Assembly (NCBI GenBank): GCA_964593905.1
Contig: CAZQLE010000023.1
Coordinates: 1 to 27,681, forward strand
Origin: CAZQLE01 sp964593905
Lineage (GTDB): Bacteria > Chloroflexota > Anaerolineae > Anaerolineales > Anaerolineaceae
Direction: 5' to 3'
DNA length: 27,681 bases
Part shown: piece by piece, positions 5,279 through 14,070 of the stretch
Layout of the letters: the number at the start of each line of letters is the position of its first letter
Position numbering within the stretch: the first letter of the stretch is position 1
The notes under the pieces: generated by a model
The model's input: only the letters and a program-made list of their open reading frames with translations
What the model was told of the DNA's origin: nothing
Databases searched by the model: none
Program-made: the position numbers and the translations under genes

Positions 5279-7729
5279 ATGAAAAAACGGGCGTTACCTG
5301 TGGATAACGACGAATCAAAACCCGGCAATCCATCGCCAAGCATCGATCCAACAACAGCACCACAACCATTCAGCCAGCCATCTGGCAAAGAAAAAAAATA
5401 TTACGAAGCCGTTATCAACAACAGCCCGGTTGCCATTGTGGTAATCAATCAAGATTTCATCATCCGCGAATGGAATCCGGCGGCCGAGAAACTCTTCGGG
5501 TACACCAGTGCTGAAGCAATCGGCAAAAATATTGACCGGCTCATCACCAACGAAGAAATCCATTCTGAGGCTGTCTCCTTTTCACAAAAAACAAAACAGC
5601 GCGAATCGATCCGCATCACCACCAAACGAGTGCACAAGGAAGGGCATCTTGTGGATGTTGAAGTACTCGGCGTGCCAATTTATTCAGATAATGCAGAGAT
5701 AACCGATTTTATGGCAATTTATCATGACATTACTGAATTGCAACGGGCGCGGCAAGATGCTCTGGCGGCGAGTCAGGCCAAGAGCGATTTTCTGGCAAAC
5801 ATGAGCCACGAGATTCGCACCCCAATGAACGGCGTAATTGGCATGACCAGTCTTTTGTTGGATACCCCCTTAAACACCGAACAACGAGAATATGCCGAAA
5901 CCATTCGCAAGAGCGGCGAAACACTGCTGGCGATCATCAACGATATTCTGGATTTTTCCAAGATCGAAGCCGGCAAGCTCGAACTGGAAGTGCATTCCTT
6001 TGATCTGCGCGAATGTGTTGAATCGGCGGTGGATCTGGTGGCTTACCAGGCCTCGGTGAAAGAATTGGAGCTGCTCTACAATATTGAAGAAAGCATCCCC
6101 AATTATGTAATCGGCGATATGACCCGTGTGCGCCAGATCATTGCCAACCTGCTTGGCAATGCGGTTAAATTTACCGAGAAGGGCGAAGTTGAGGTATCGG
6201 CGGTTAAAGAAGACAGCACCCCCGATTCGATCACCCTGCGCTTTGCTGTGCGCGATACCGGCATCGGCATCTCACATGAACAAATCAATCGCCTGTTTCT
6301 GAGTTTTTCACAGGTGGATGCCTCGACCACGCGCCGTTTTGGAGGAACAGGACTGGGCCTTTCGATCTGCAAACGGCTGACCGAATTGATGGGCGGGCGC
6401 ATCTGGGTTGAAAGCAAAGGAACCCCCGGTGAGGGGACGACCTTTTATTTCACACTTACGTTTGGCATTTCAAAAGAGCCCCACCGCTCCACCTATGCTC
6501 AGCCGCGTTTGCACTTGCAAGGCAAAACCGTGCTGATCGTTGATGACAACCCCACCAATTTATTCATCCTCTCGCGGATGACCGCTTCGTGGGGGATGAG
6601 ACCCGTGGTTTGCGCCTCGGGTAAAGAAACGCTCGAAAAAATTTCAGCCGGATTGATGGTGGACGCAGTTTTGCTGGATGTTCAAATGCCGGAGATGGAC
6701 GGCCTGACCCTGGAGGCCGAACTGCGGCGGCAAACCGGCAAGCAGATCCCCACCATCATCTTAAGCTCCATCGGTTCACATATCGACCTGCCCGAGGGAA
6801 TGAACATCGCCTATCTTCACAAACCGATCAAGCCCTCCAATCTATATGAAACCCTGTGCGCTGTGTTGATAGAGCAGCAGACTGCCGCCGAAACCGAAGA
6901 GATCTTTGACAGCCGGATGGGCGCACGGCACCCCTTGCACATTTTGCTCGCCGAAGACCACCCTGTCAACCAGAAGGTGGTGCGGCTCATGCTTGAACGC
7001 CTTGGGTATCGCGCAGATGTTGTTGGCAACGGCCTGGAGGTGATCGAAGCTTTTCACCGGCAGCTTTATGATGTGGTGTTGATGGATATTCAGATGCCAG
7101 AGCTTAACGGCATTCAGGCTACCCAACAACTGCGCACCCTGCTCGAAACCGGTCAACAGCCCCGCATCATCGCCCTTACCGCCAACGCCCTGGGGGTTGA
7201 GCGAGACGAGTATATTGCCGCGGGGATGGACGATTATTTGAGCAAACCTTTCAATGTTTTGCAAATGCGCGAAGCACTGGAAAAATGCATGCCGATTAAT
7301 ATTGAAAATGTGGACCCTGCTCTTCAGATGCAGCCCGTTTCTTCATCCGCGTCCGGCGCGCCAGAGCCAGCATCAGGTTCAATTGATATTGCGCTGTTGA
7401 AGGAATATTTTCCCTATGAGGGCGAAGATATCAAGATTGTGATTGAACTTGCGCAGGAATTCATTGTGGATACCGATGAGCGAATGAACCGGCTTGAGGA
7501 GCACCTTCGAAAAGGAGATCATCTGGCTTTCAGCGTCACTGCCCACACCATTAAAGGCGCCTGTCTATCTTTTGGCGCAAAGACCTTCTCAGCGCTTTGC
7601 AAAGAAATGGAAGCGATTGGCAAATCGGGGGTTCTGGATGGCGCACCCGAAATACTGGCGCAGGCACAGTCTGAATATACCCGCGTGCGGGTTGAGCTCC
7701 CCAATATTCTTAAGGAAATGTTGCCATGA
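5279..7729 (+). CDS. soluble hybrid sensor histidine kinase (PAS-HisKA-HATPase-REC-REC-HPt)
   Basis: An 816-residue multidomain kinase with no membrane segment or signal peptide, so it senses a cytoplasmic cue through one PAS domain (about 40-155). HisKA carries the phospho-His in NMSHEIRTPMNG (H177). The HATPase domain shows the N box (NLLGNAVKF), the G1 box (DTGIGI) and the G2 box (GGTGLGLSI), up to about residue 395. REC1 (about 417-535) has acid residues DD, phospho-Asp D467 and K515. REC2 (about 554-670) has ED, D603 and K656. The C-terminal HPt (about 715-810) carries AHTIKGA with H756. All catalytic residues are present. The start has AGGAG 8 nt before the ATG. The gene overlaps the diguanylate cyclase gene by ATGA, so the two are likely co-translated and the HPt is the natural phosphodonor to the receivers of the next protein. 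Confidence 0.93.
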   Translation: MKKRALPVDNDESKPGNPSPSIDPTTAPQPFSQPSGKEKKYYEAVINNSPVAIVVINQDFIIREWNPAAEKLFGYTSAEAIGKNIDRLITNEEIHSEAVSFSQKTKQRESIRITTKRVHKEGHLVDVEVLGVPIYSDNAEITDFMAIYHDITELQRARQDALAASQAKSDFLANMSHEIRTPMNGVIGMTSLLLDTPLNTEQREYAETIRKSGETLLAIINDILDFSKIEAGKLELEVHSFDLRECVESAVDLVAYQASVKELELLYNIEESIPNYVIGDMTRVRQIIANLLGNAVKFTEKGEVEVSAVKEDSTPDSITLRFAVRDTGIGISHEQINRLFLSFSQVDASTTRRFGGTGLGLSICKRLTELMGGRIWVESKGTPGEGTTFYFTLTFGISKEPHRSTYAQPRLHLQGKTVLIVDDNPTNLFILSRMTASWGMRPVVCASGKETLEKISAGLMVDAVLLDVQMPEMDGLTLEAELRRQTGKQIPTIILSSIGSHIDLPEGMNIAYLHKPIKPSNLYETLCAVLIEQQTAAETEEIFDSRMGARHPLHILLAEDHPVNQKVVRLMLERLGYRADVVGNGLEVIEAFHRQLYDVVLMDIQMPELNGIQATQQLRTLLETGQQPRIIALTANALGVERDEYIAAGMDDYLSKPFNVLQMREALEKCMPINIENVDPALQMQPVSSSASGAPEPASGSIDIALLKEYFPYEGEDIKIVIELAQEFIVDTDERMNRLEEHLRKGDHLAFSVTAHTIKGACLSFGAKTFSALCKEMEAIGKSGVLDGAPEILAQAQSEYTRVRVELPNILKEMLP

Positions 7730-9339
7730 ACGAAAAAGAATTAATCGATTCATTTCTAAAGCAGCTTGGCGAAGATCAGGCACGAATCGAGGCGCTATGG
7801 GGCTCTCTGCGGGCAGCCGATTGGGATGTTGAAAAATCCACCCTGCTTTTTCATGCCATTCACCGGCTGGCCGGCGCAGCGCTGACCATCGGGTACAGCG
7901 ACATTGGCAATGCCGCCCAGCGATTGGAAATTGCACTCAGAGATGTAAAAGCCGGGCCCGATTGGGAGACCCTGCAAACCAGGTTCCATGATTTAAAAAT
8001 CGCCATTGCCGATTGCAAGGCCGATAAGGTTAACTCGCAGCAGATTGCACAATCCAATCGGATCTTTTTCCATTCACAGGATGCAAATTCGAATGGAATG
8101 ATCTACATTGTTGAAGATGATCTTGCCCAGGCCGAGAACCTGGCCGCCCAGGTAAGCCGTTTTGGCTATAAGGTGCACATCTTTACCCGCATTGCTGAAA
8201 TGCGCGCCGGGCTGCGTGAGCAAATTCCAACCGCCATCCTGATGGATATTGTTTTTCCCGAAGGCGAATCGACCGGGATCGACGAGAGCCTTAAACTGCG
8301 CCGTGAGTTCGGTGAAGACCTGCCAATCTATTTTATATCTGTTCGCGATGATGTCATCGCACGCATTCAAGCGATTCGCGCCGGCGGGAAGGGCTATTTC
8401 TTAAAACCGGTGGATATTAATGCGTTAATGGATGATATTAACAAACTGACCATGAGCACAGATTCACAGGCTTATCGGGTCATGATTGTGGATGATTCTG
8501 AAATACAGGCAAAAACCAATGCGCTGCATTTGCGCAAAGCAAATATTGAAACGCTGGTTCTCACTCAGGCAGAAGATATATTGGATCAGCTTAAAAATTT
8601 CAGGCCCGATCTTCTCCTCCTGGATCTGTATCTGCCCGACTACACAGGCCGGGAGCTGGCACAAATGATACGCCAGATCAAAGCTTATATCATTCTCCCC
8701 ATTGTGTATCTCTCTTCAGAAACAGACCGCGAAAAACAATTATCGGCTGTTGAACAGGGCGCCGATGACTTTTTGACCAAGCCGATCCGGCCCGATCACC
8801 TCGTCTCGGCGGTCACTTCGCGCATTGAGCGCTACCGGCAGCTTCAAACCCTGATGGTGCGCGACGGCCTGACCGGTCTGTATAACCACACCACCATGAG
8901 AGAATATCTGATTCAAGAAGTGAACCGCGCCAATCGAATCGATCAGCCGTTCTCAATTGCCATGATTGATATTGATTTTTTCAAAAAGGTCAACGATACC
9001 CACGGGCACACCACCGGCGATAAGGTATTAAGATCGCTATCACTCATGCTCACCCGCCGCTTGCGCCGCACCGATATTATTGGGCGCTATGGCGGAGAAG
9101 AATTTATCATCATCTTCCCAAACACCACAAAAGAGACTGCCCTGGCGCTAATGAACGAGATGCGTGAATCATTTGCCCAGATCGTTCATGTAACCGATGG
9201 CGTCGAATTTCATGTCACCTTTAGCTGCGGCATCGCCGCGTTCCCTGAAGAAAAAAGCCCGCTGGCATTGAGTGAGGCCGCTGACAGAGCCATGTACATT
9301 GCCAAACGACAGGGACGAAATCAAGTTGTGATGGCATAA
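7726..9339 (+). CDS. HPt-REC-REC-GGDEF diguanylate cyclase
   Basis: A 537-residue cytoplasmic output protein. Residues 1-95 form an HPt-like helical bundle with AIHRLAGAA, and H46 lies in the expected HxLxG/AxA motif. REC1 spans about 124-240 (VEDD, D174, K in FLKP). REC2 spans about 251-365 (VDD, D300, K in LTKP). The GGDEF domain (about 375-537) has DGLTGLYN, the metal-binding IDIDFFKKVND and the active site GGEEF (456-460). RRTD at 447-450 sits in the place of the allosteric RxxD I-site, so product inhibition is likely. It converts two GTP to cyclic di-GMP. The start overlaps the kinase stop (ATGA) and has AAGGAAA upstream. No PilZ or EAL partner is in the window. There is no terminator in the 35-bp gap before the converging polymerase gene. 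Confidence 0.93.
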   Translation: MNEKELIDSFLKQLGEDQARIEALWGSLRAADWDVEKSTLLFHAIHRLAGAALTIGYSDIGNAAQRLEIALRDVKAGPDWETLQTRFHDLKIAIADCKADKVNSQQIAQSNRIFFHSQDANSNGMIYIVEDDLAQAENLAAQVSRFGYKVHIFTRIAEMRAGLREQIPTAILMDIVFPEGESTGIDESLKLRREFGEDLPIYFISVRDDVIARIQAIRAGGKGYFLKPVDINALMDDINKLTMSTDSQAYRVMIVDDSEIQAKTNALHLRKANIETLVLTQAEDILDQLKNFRPDLLLLDLYLPDYTGRELAQMIRQIKAYIILPIVYLSSETDREKQLSAVEQGADDFLTKPIRPDHLVSAVTSRIERYRQLQTLMVRDGLTGLYNHTTMREYLIQEVNRANRIDQPFSIAMIDIDFFKKVNDTHGHTTGDKVLRSLSLMLTRRLRRTDIIGRYGGEEFIIIFPNTTKETALALMNEMRESFAQIVHVTDGVEFHVTFSCGIAAFPEEKSPLALSEAADRAMYIAKRQGRNQVVMA

Positions 9340-9374
9340 TTTTCAGCGCTGGTTATGGCGGCCGCGGTCAGTGC

Positions 9375-12300
9375 TCACCCGCCGGCCAGCAGTGCGGCTC
9401 GCTCCACCCGCAGCAGCGGCTCGCCGCGGCTCTCATCCATTTCCATCATTCCGCTCAGCAGCAGCGGCTGCGCTGAATGAATAAATGCGCGCACCCGGCG
9501 GTATATGTCGGGGAACAACACGGCATCCAGCATACCATCCAGATCTTCCAGGGTCATAAACATCATAGCCTCACCCCTGGCGGTCCGGCTGCGGTGACCC
9601 GACTGGCGCACCCCGGCCACCGTCACCCGCTGGCCGATGCGCGCCGCCGCCTCAGCGGTGGTGATGGCCCCCGCCGCGGCAATCTGCCCGGCGGCCAGAT
9701 CCAGCGGGTGTGCATCCAGGCTGATGCCCAGCAGCCGCTGCTGAGCTGCCACCCGTTCTTCAAGGCTCCAATCTTCGCCGCCGCTTTCAGACCAGCCAAA
9801 CAGGCTCATCTGTCCCGGCCGCCAACCCACACCGCGCACCACCCGCTCCAGCAGGTTCGGAATTGTCCCCAACCCTTCCAGCGCACCCACCTGCACCAGC
9901 GCTTCGGCCTCCTGGCGGCGCGGGTCAACCCGCGCCAGAAAATCTTCAGCCGAGGCAAAGGGACGCAAACGCATAATCCGCTCCTGAGTGCGGTGGGTCA
10001 GGTCGCGCACCTGGTCGAGCCCCATATACAACACCGGCTCGCCCTGCGGGTAAGCGGCGCTAAACTGGCGGCGCGAATGGTTGATATGCGGCGGATATAC
10101 GCGCAGCCCCAGCCGGCGGGCTTCCATCAGGTAGACCCGCTGACTGTAATAGCCGCCCCAGTTTGCCAGCACAGCCGCCAGAAATTCAGCCGGAAAATAG
10201 GTTTTGCACCAGGCCGAGCGCCAGGCCGCAACCGCATAAGAGGCCGCATGCGCCTTAGGGAAGCCATACCCGGCAAAAGCCGCCATCATCTCCCACACCC
10301 GCTCGCCGGTCTCAGCCGGAATGCCGCTCACCGCTTCAGCCCCGGCGATAAACCTTTTTTTGAGATTCTGCATCTCTTTGCCGGGGTCAAAATGGCTCAT
10401 CGCACGGCGCAGCAGATCGGCCTCGCTCAACGTCATACCGGCCAACTGGTGTGCAATGCGCAGCACCTGCTCTTGATACAGGATGACCCCGTAGGTTTCG
10501 GCCAGCAGGGTGGATAGCGCCGGGTGAAGATGCGCCACCGCCTCTTCGCCGCGAAAACGGCGCACAAAGGCATCGCGCAGCCCGCCTTGCAGCGGGCCCG
10601 GCCGATAGAGGGCCAGGGCTGCCATCACATCCCGCGGGGTGCGGGCGCGAATCTCGCGCAGCACGGCGCGCATCCCCGGGCTTTCGATTTGAAAACACCC
10701 GATGGTGCGCCCGTGTTCCACGGTGTCGGCCGTTTGCAGATCATCTTCCGCAATCGCATCCAGCACCGCCAGCGGGCGGGAATATTCCTTGCGCTGCCAG
10801 GAATGAATGGCGCGCGCCACATCCCCCAGCACGGTCAGCCCGCGGATGCCCAGCAGATCAATCTTCACCAGCCCCAGCTCTTCCACCGAATCCAGATCCA
10901 ACTGGGTGATCGAGATACCCTTGGAACCCGAGCGGGTCACGGGTGCCAGTTCATCCAACCGGCCCGGAGCCACCACCAGCCCCCCGGCATGGACCGAGAG
11001 ATGGCGCGGAACCTCGAACAGGGCGCGGGCCTGGGTAAACACCTCGCGGTACTGGGGATAGCGGGCTGCATATTCGGCATATGGGTCGTCGTCGCCCTTG
11101 CCAAAACGGCGGCCGAAGAATGCCCCCGGCAGCCCATTGGCAATCTCGCGGATCTTTTCTGGCGGCAGGCCGTGGGCTTTGGCGGTATCTGAAAAGGCCG
11201 AACGCGGCGCGAAGCGGTTGATGGTGCCCACCATTGCAGTGCGCTCGCTGCCATAGGTTTCAAACACATGCCGAATCACCCGGTCGCGTCCTTGCGAACA
11301 GATGTCGGTGTCAATATCGGGCGGTGAAGAGCGCGCCTCATTGAGAAAGCGCTCAAAATACAGGTCCAGCGCCAGCGGATCGGGGGTGGTGATATCCAGA
11401 CAGTGCGCCACCAGCGACGAAGAAGCCGACCCGCGTGAAGCGGTCGGAATGCCCTCGCGCCGGGCGTACTGAATGATTTCCTGCACAATCAAAAAAATCG
11501 GCTCATATCCCTTGCGCGAGATGACTTCCAGCTCGTGCTCCAGGCGGGCGTGAATGGCCGGGGTGATCTGCCCATAATAACGGCGCGCGCCTTCTTCGGC
11601 CTGACGGCGCAGATATTCTTGCACGCTCAACCCGGCCGGGATGCTCACCCGCGGAAAATGAGGCTCTCCCAGCGGCAGTTTGCCCTGGCAGCGGCCGGCA
11701 ATTTCCTGCGTACAGGCCACCGCAGCGGGCCAGCGGTTAAAACGCAGCGCGGCTTCACCCGGCGGGGCAAAAAAGCCGCGCGCCGTCAGGGGGTGCGCCG
11801 GCGGCAGCTTGGCCAGCGGGGTCACCCGCCGGATGGCCTCGACCACACGCTGCAAACCGGCCTGTGCGGCAGCCAGAAAATAGACCGGGTGAACCGCCGC
11901 GGCCGGAATCTTCAACCGCTGCGCCGTTTCGGCGGTGAGATCCAGATCGGGCAGGGTGTGCAGCGCAGCATAACAACGCCCCGCAAACAGATCGGCCAAC
12001 TGCTGCAAACGACGCCCGCCAGGGTCGCCCTGCAAGTCGGCCAGGGCGATCAGACCGTCGTTCCAGGCGGCCAGTTCCTCCCAGCGCACCCGTGTCTCAC
12101 CCTCGCGCAGGTTGGCCGTGCTGAGCAAACGGCACAAACTGGCCCAGCCGCGGTCTTCTTCCAACAGCAGCACCACCCGTCCGGTTTCCACCCCCCAGGC
12201 CAGGTCAATCTCCGCCCCGATGATAGGCCGCACGCCCACTTTACGGCAGGCCAGGGTAAATTCCACCGCGCCGCCGGCCGAATGATGATCGGTCAGCGCC

Positions 12301-12404
12301 AGCGCAGGCAGCCCCAGCTCGGCCGCTGTGCGCGCCAGGTCGGCCGGAGCGGGCAGCCCTTCCAGCAGAGAGTGGTAGGAGTGGGTATTGAGATGAATCA
12401 TCAT
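9375..12404 (-). CDS. dnaE2: error-prone DNA polymerase III alpha subunit, DnaE2/ImuC type
   Basis: A 1009-residue C-family polymerase, shorter than replicative DnaE (about 1160). Domains in order are an N-terminal PHP (HLNTHSYHSLLEG), palm/fingers with catalytic PPDIDTDI (D365, D367) and VKIDLLG (D516), a helix-hairpin-helix region, and a C-terminal OB fold (MMFMTLEDLDGMLDAVLFPD, about 905-1000) ending soon after. The PRHLSVHAGGLVV stretch and the missing tau-binding tail favour the DnaE2/ImuC mutagenic translesion group over replicative DnaE. The usual partners ImuA and ImuB are not in the window. The ATG at 12404 has no clear Shine-Dalgarno. A one-mismatch Gram-positive-type LexA box lies at 12417-12428, weak evidence for damage control. 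It appears monocistronic. A second housekeeping DnaE elsewhere in the genome is expected. Confidence 0.85.
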   Translation of the reverse strand: MMIHLNTHSYHSLLEGLPAPADLARTAAELGLPALALTDHHSAGGAVEFTLACRKVGVRPIIGAEIDLAWGVETGRVVLLLEEDRGWASLCRLLSTANLREGETRVRWEELAAWNDGLIALADLQGDPGGRRLQQLADLFAGRCYAALHTLPDLDLTAETAQRLKIPAAAVHPVYFLAAAQAGLQRVVEAIRRVTPLAKLPPAHPLTARGFFAPPGEAALRFNRWPAAVACTQEIAGRCQGKLPLGEPHFPRVSIPAGLSVQEYLRRQAEEGARRYYGQITPAIHARLEHELEVISRKGYEPIFLIVQEIIQYARREGIPTASRGSASSSLVAHCLDITTPDPLALDLYFERFLNEARSSPPDIDTDICSQGRDRVIRHVFETYGSERTAMVGTINRFAPRSAFSDTAKAHGLPPEKIREIANGLPGAFFGRRFGKGDDDPYAEYAARYPQYREVFTQARALFEVPRHLSVHAGGLVVAPGRLDELAPVTRSGSKGISITQLDLDSVEELGLVKIDLLGIRGLTVLGDVARAIHSWQRKEYSRPLAVLDAIAEDDLQTADTVEHGRTIGCFQIESPGMRAVLREIRARTPRDVMAALALYRPGPLQGGLRDAFVRRFRGEEAVAHLHPALSTLLAETYGVILYQEQVLRIAHQLAGMTLSEADLLRRAMSHFDPGKEMQNLKKRFIAGAEAVSGIPAETGERVWEMMAAFAGYGFPKAHAASYAVAAWRSAWCKTYFPAEFLAAVLANWGGYYSQRVYLMEARRLGLRVYPPHINHSRRQFSAAYPQGEPVLYMGLDQVRDLTHRTQERIMRLRPFASAEDFLARVDPRRQEAEALVQVGALEGLGTIPNLLERVVRGVGWRPGQMSLFGWSESGGEDWSLEERVAAQQRLLGISLDAHPLDLAAGQIAAAGAITTAEAAARIGQRVTVAGVRQSGHRSRTARGEAMMFMTLEDLDGMLDAVLFPDIYRRVRAFIHSAQPLLLSGMMEMDESRGEPLLRVERAALLAGG

Positions 12405-12459
12405 CTGCTTATTTTAGAACATTTCTTCCACATTGGACAGAGATCCTGACGTGCGAATA

Positions 12460-12510
12460 ACCCACCCCGCCCTCTCAACGGCAAAAAACGCCGTCATGAG
12501 CGGGTAAAAA
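12460..12510 (-). repeat. intergenic hairpin repeat, copy 1
   Basis: This copy shares the blocks ACCCACCCCGC, CGGCAAAAA and CCGTCATGAG, in the same order and orientation, with 14111-14160. On the minus strand it can fold (CTCA plus ACGGC pairing with GCCGT plus TGAG around a T-rich loop). It begins 24 nt after the MFS stop. It may help end transcription, but no T-run follows the stem. Confidence 0.55.
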
Positions 12511-12533
12511 CCTCGCAGCGGGCAGCGCCAGCC

Positions 12534-13865
12534 TCAGCCGCTGCTGCCCTCCAGGCCGGGCGACAGAACACTGCCCTCATCCAACCGGCGAATGGCCGGG
12601 CTGCGCAGTCCCCACAGGCCGGTCAACCCGCCCAGCAGGCTGGTAAACAGAAACATGGCTGCCATGCCAGCGCCTGTGCCGCTGCCCACCAACACAGCCA
12701 GCGTCGCCCCCAGACCCTGCCCGCTTTGCAACAGCGGTTCAAACAGATGATCGGCCAGCAGACCGCCCAACAGGTAGCCCACTGGCTGCGAGGTGACCTG
12801 GATCATTTCTCGCGCCGAAAAAACCTTGCCCTGCACTTCGGGCGGCACATGCTCCTGCCACAACGCCAGATACGGGCTGACGATCCATGGAATGGCCAGC
12901 TCCGACAAAAAACCCGCTGCGGCCCAGCCGGGCACGCTGCGGCTGACCGCCGTCATAAAATCGCACACCGCAAAAGAGATGGCCGTACTCAACAGGTACA
13001 GGCGGGTCTTGCGGCGCGTCCCGCGCCACACACTGCTGATGACAATGCCGCCCGCAATCCCGCCCAGACCCATCACCGTGCGCACGATGCCCAGCCCGGC
13101 CTCATCACCGCCGGTGCGCGCCAGAATCATGGGTGAAAGGATGCTTAGATAGGTAATGGTGCCAAACAGATTCACCAGAAAAAAGGTCGCCAACAACCCG
13201 CGCAAACCGGGGCGCTGCCAGATATAACGCGCACCAAAGCGCAGCTCGGCGCCAAAACTGCCAAAAGCCAGCGGGCCCGCCGCGCCAACCGCCGGGCGCG
13301 GAATCTGCACCCGCAGCAGGGTGATCACACTTAAACTCAGCGTAAACAGATCCACCGCCATCACCAGCGTCAACCCCTGCGGCAGGCCAATTAACAAACC
13401 AGCCGCAGCCGGGGCAAACATCCGCGCTGCCGACCGCCCCAGCCCCATCAACCCGTTGGCGCGAGTATACTGGTCACGGTCCACCATCAGGCTGATCGAT
13501 GCAGAAAAAGCCGGTTCTTGAAATGCCTCAAAAATACCCGAGATGCCCCGCGCCAGATAAAGATGCCAGACCTCCAGGTGTCCGCCCAGGTTTAGGCCCA
13601 GCAAAACCGCCGTTGTCACCCCGGCACCCAGGTCGGCCAACAGCATCACCCGCCGCCGGTCCCAACGATCCACCATCACCCCTGCCACCGGGCTGGCCAG
13701 CACATAGGTGAGACAGGCAACGAACCCCAGCAAAGTCACCGCGGTCACCGACCCGCCCCGTTCATAAATCCAGATCAACAGTGCAAACTGGGTCATGCTC
13801 GTCCCCAGAATTGAAAGCGACTGACTGCCCCAAAACACCAAAAAATTTCGCCATGTTTGTTTCAT
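12534..13865 (-). CDS. MFS exporter, Mef/EntS-like drug efflux family
   Basis: A 443-residue, 12-helix major facilitator. The N-terminal half reads like macrolide-efflux (Mef) and EntS-type members: FLVFWGSQSLSILGTSMTQFALLIWIYE, then the loop 2-3 motif GVMVDRWDRRRVML (motif A), then a helix with ADLGAGVTT. The start is the ATG at 13865, with AGGAA 7 nt upstream. An in-frame ATG at 13907 lies inside the preceding terminator hairpin and is rejected. The likely function is proton-driven export of a hydrophobic compound, possibly a ribosome-targeting antibiotic. Specificity cannot be read from sequence. A leader ORF and intrinsic terminator precede it, which strongly suggests inducible attenuation. 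Two related direct repeats bracket the unit. It transcribes in the same direction as plsC but from its own leader promoter. Confidence 0.88.
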   Translation of the reverse strand: MKQTWRNFLVFWGSQSLSILGTSMTQFALLIWIYERGGSVTAVTLLGFVACLTYVLASPVAGVMVDRWDRRRVMLLADLGAGVTTAVLLGLNLGGHLEVWHLYLARGISGIFEAFQEPAFSASISLMVDRDQYTRANGLMGLGRSAARMFAPAAAGLLIGLPQGLTLVMAVDLFTLSLSVITLLRVQIPRPAVGAAGPLAFGSFGAELRFGARYIWQRPGLRGLLATFFLVNLFGTITYLSILSPMILARTGGDEAGLGIVRTVMGLGGIAGGIVISSVWRGTRRKTRLYLLSTAISFAVCDFMTAVSRSVPGWAAAGFLSELAIPWIVSPYLALWQEHVPPEVQGKVFSAREMIQVTSQPVGYLLGGLLADHLFEPLLQSGQGLGATLAVLVGSGTGAGMAAMFLFTSLLGGLTGLWGLRSPAIRRLDEGSVLSPGLEGSSG

Positions 13866-13880
13866 CGTTTGTTTCCTGAC

Positions 13881-13920
13881 CAAAATAAAAAAACCGCCGA
13901 CATCCAATGACGCCGGCGGT
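13881..13920 (-). terminator. attenuator: intrinsic terminator with alternative antiterminator pairing
   Basis: On the minus strand the arms 13914-13920 and 13893-13899 (ACCGCCG/CGGCGGT, perfect 7 bp) are followed by TTTTTTATTTTG (13881-13892). The hairpin ends 15 nt before the MFS ATG, so it must be bypassed for expression. Its 5' arm, CCGCCGGCG (13911-13919), can instead pair with CGCCTGCGG (13960-13968) inside the last codons of the leader ORF. That pairing has 8 of 9 Watson-Crick pairs plus an adjacent G-U. The two folds exclude each other. Confidence 0.8.
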
Positions 13921-13951
13921 AAACCTGATTTTTTACTTAACTTCGGTTAAC

Positions 13952-14032
13952 TTATTTGTCCGCAGGCGCGATTCCAGAAGGCCCCCGCATCTCGCTCATG
14001 CTAATTACCAGAACAAACAGTGTCTCATTCAT
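13952..14032 (-). CDS. 26-residue leader peptide upstream of the MFS exporter
   Basis: A short ORF beginning MNETLFVLVISMSEMRG, followed by nine more residues and TAA. The ATG at 14032 lies only 7 nt after an extended -10 (TGGTAAAAT), so the mRNA is probably leaderless. No Shine-Dalgarno is present. Codons 22-25 contain the strand that can disrupt the terminator in front of the MFS gene. A ribosome that finishes at the TAA would cover that strand and let the terminator form. A ribosome stalled around the hydrophobic first half would leave it free and permit read-through. This is the layout of known antibiotic-responsive leader peptides before efflux and ribosome-protection genes. Between its stop and the terminator lies a small hairpin (TTAAC-CGAA-GTTAA, 13937-13950). 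The rest of the 310-bp gap (13866-14175) holds the repeats listed separately. Translation has not been shown; the call rests on position and pairing. Confidence 0.65.
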   Translation of the reverse strand: MNETLFVLVISMSEMRGPSGIAPADK

Positions 14033-14039
14033 CGCCAGG

Positions 14040-14048
14040 ATTTTACCA
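14040..14048 (-). promoter_or_regulatory. extended -10 promoter of the leader/MFS transcript
   Basis: On the minus strand TGG then TAAAAT (14040-14045) forms an extended -10. No good -35 is seen at the right spacing (GGCAGC or TGGCAG). A start about 7 nt downstream coincides with the leader ATG. A 12-bp palindrome lies just upstream, where an activator or repressor could sit. Confidence 0.55.
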
Positions 14049-14070
14049 CAAAACTTTCGGCTGCTGCCAT

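Noticed and set aside
9340..9374. Possible terminator in the convergent gap after the diguanylate cyclase
   Set aside because: The 35-bp gap has no stem followed by a T-run on either strand, only a NotI-like GCGGCCGC.
9477..12449. Several long plus-strand frames (e.g. 9477-10517, 11535-12449) opposite dnaE2
   Set aside because: These are antisense shadows of a gene with intact polymerase motifs, without ribosome-binding sites or domains.
13866..13907. Extended N-terminus of the MFS protein starting at 13907
   Set aside because: That start lies in the terminator hairpin and gives a 14-residue extension not seen in the family. The ATG at 13865 has AGGAA at good spacing.
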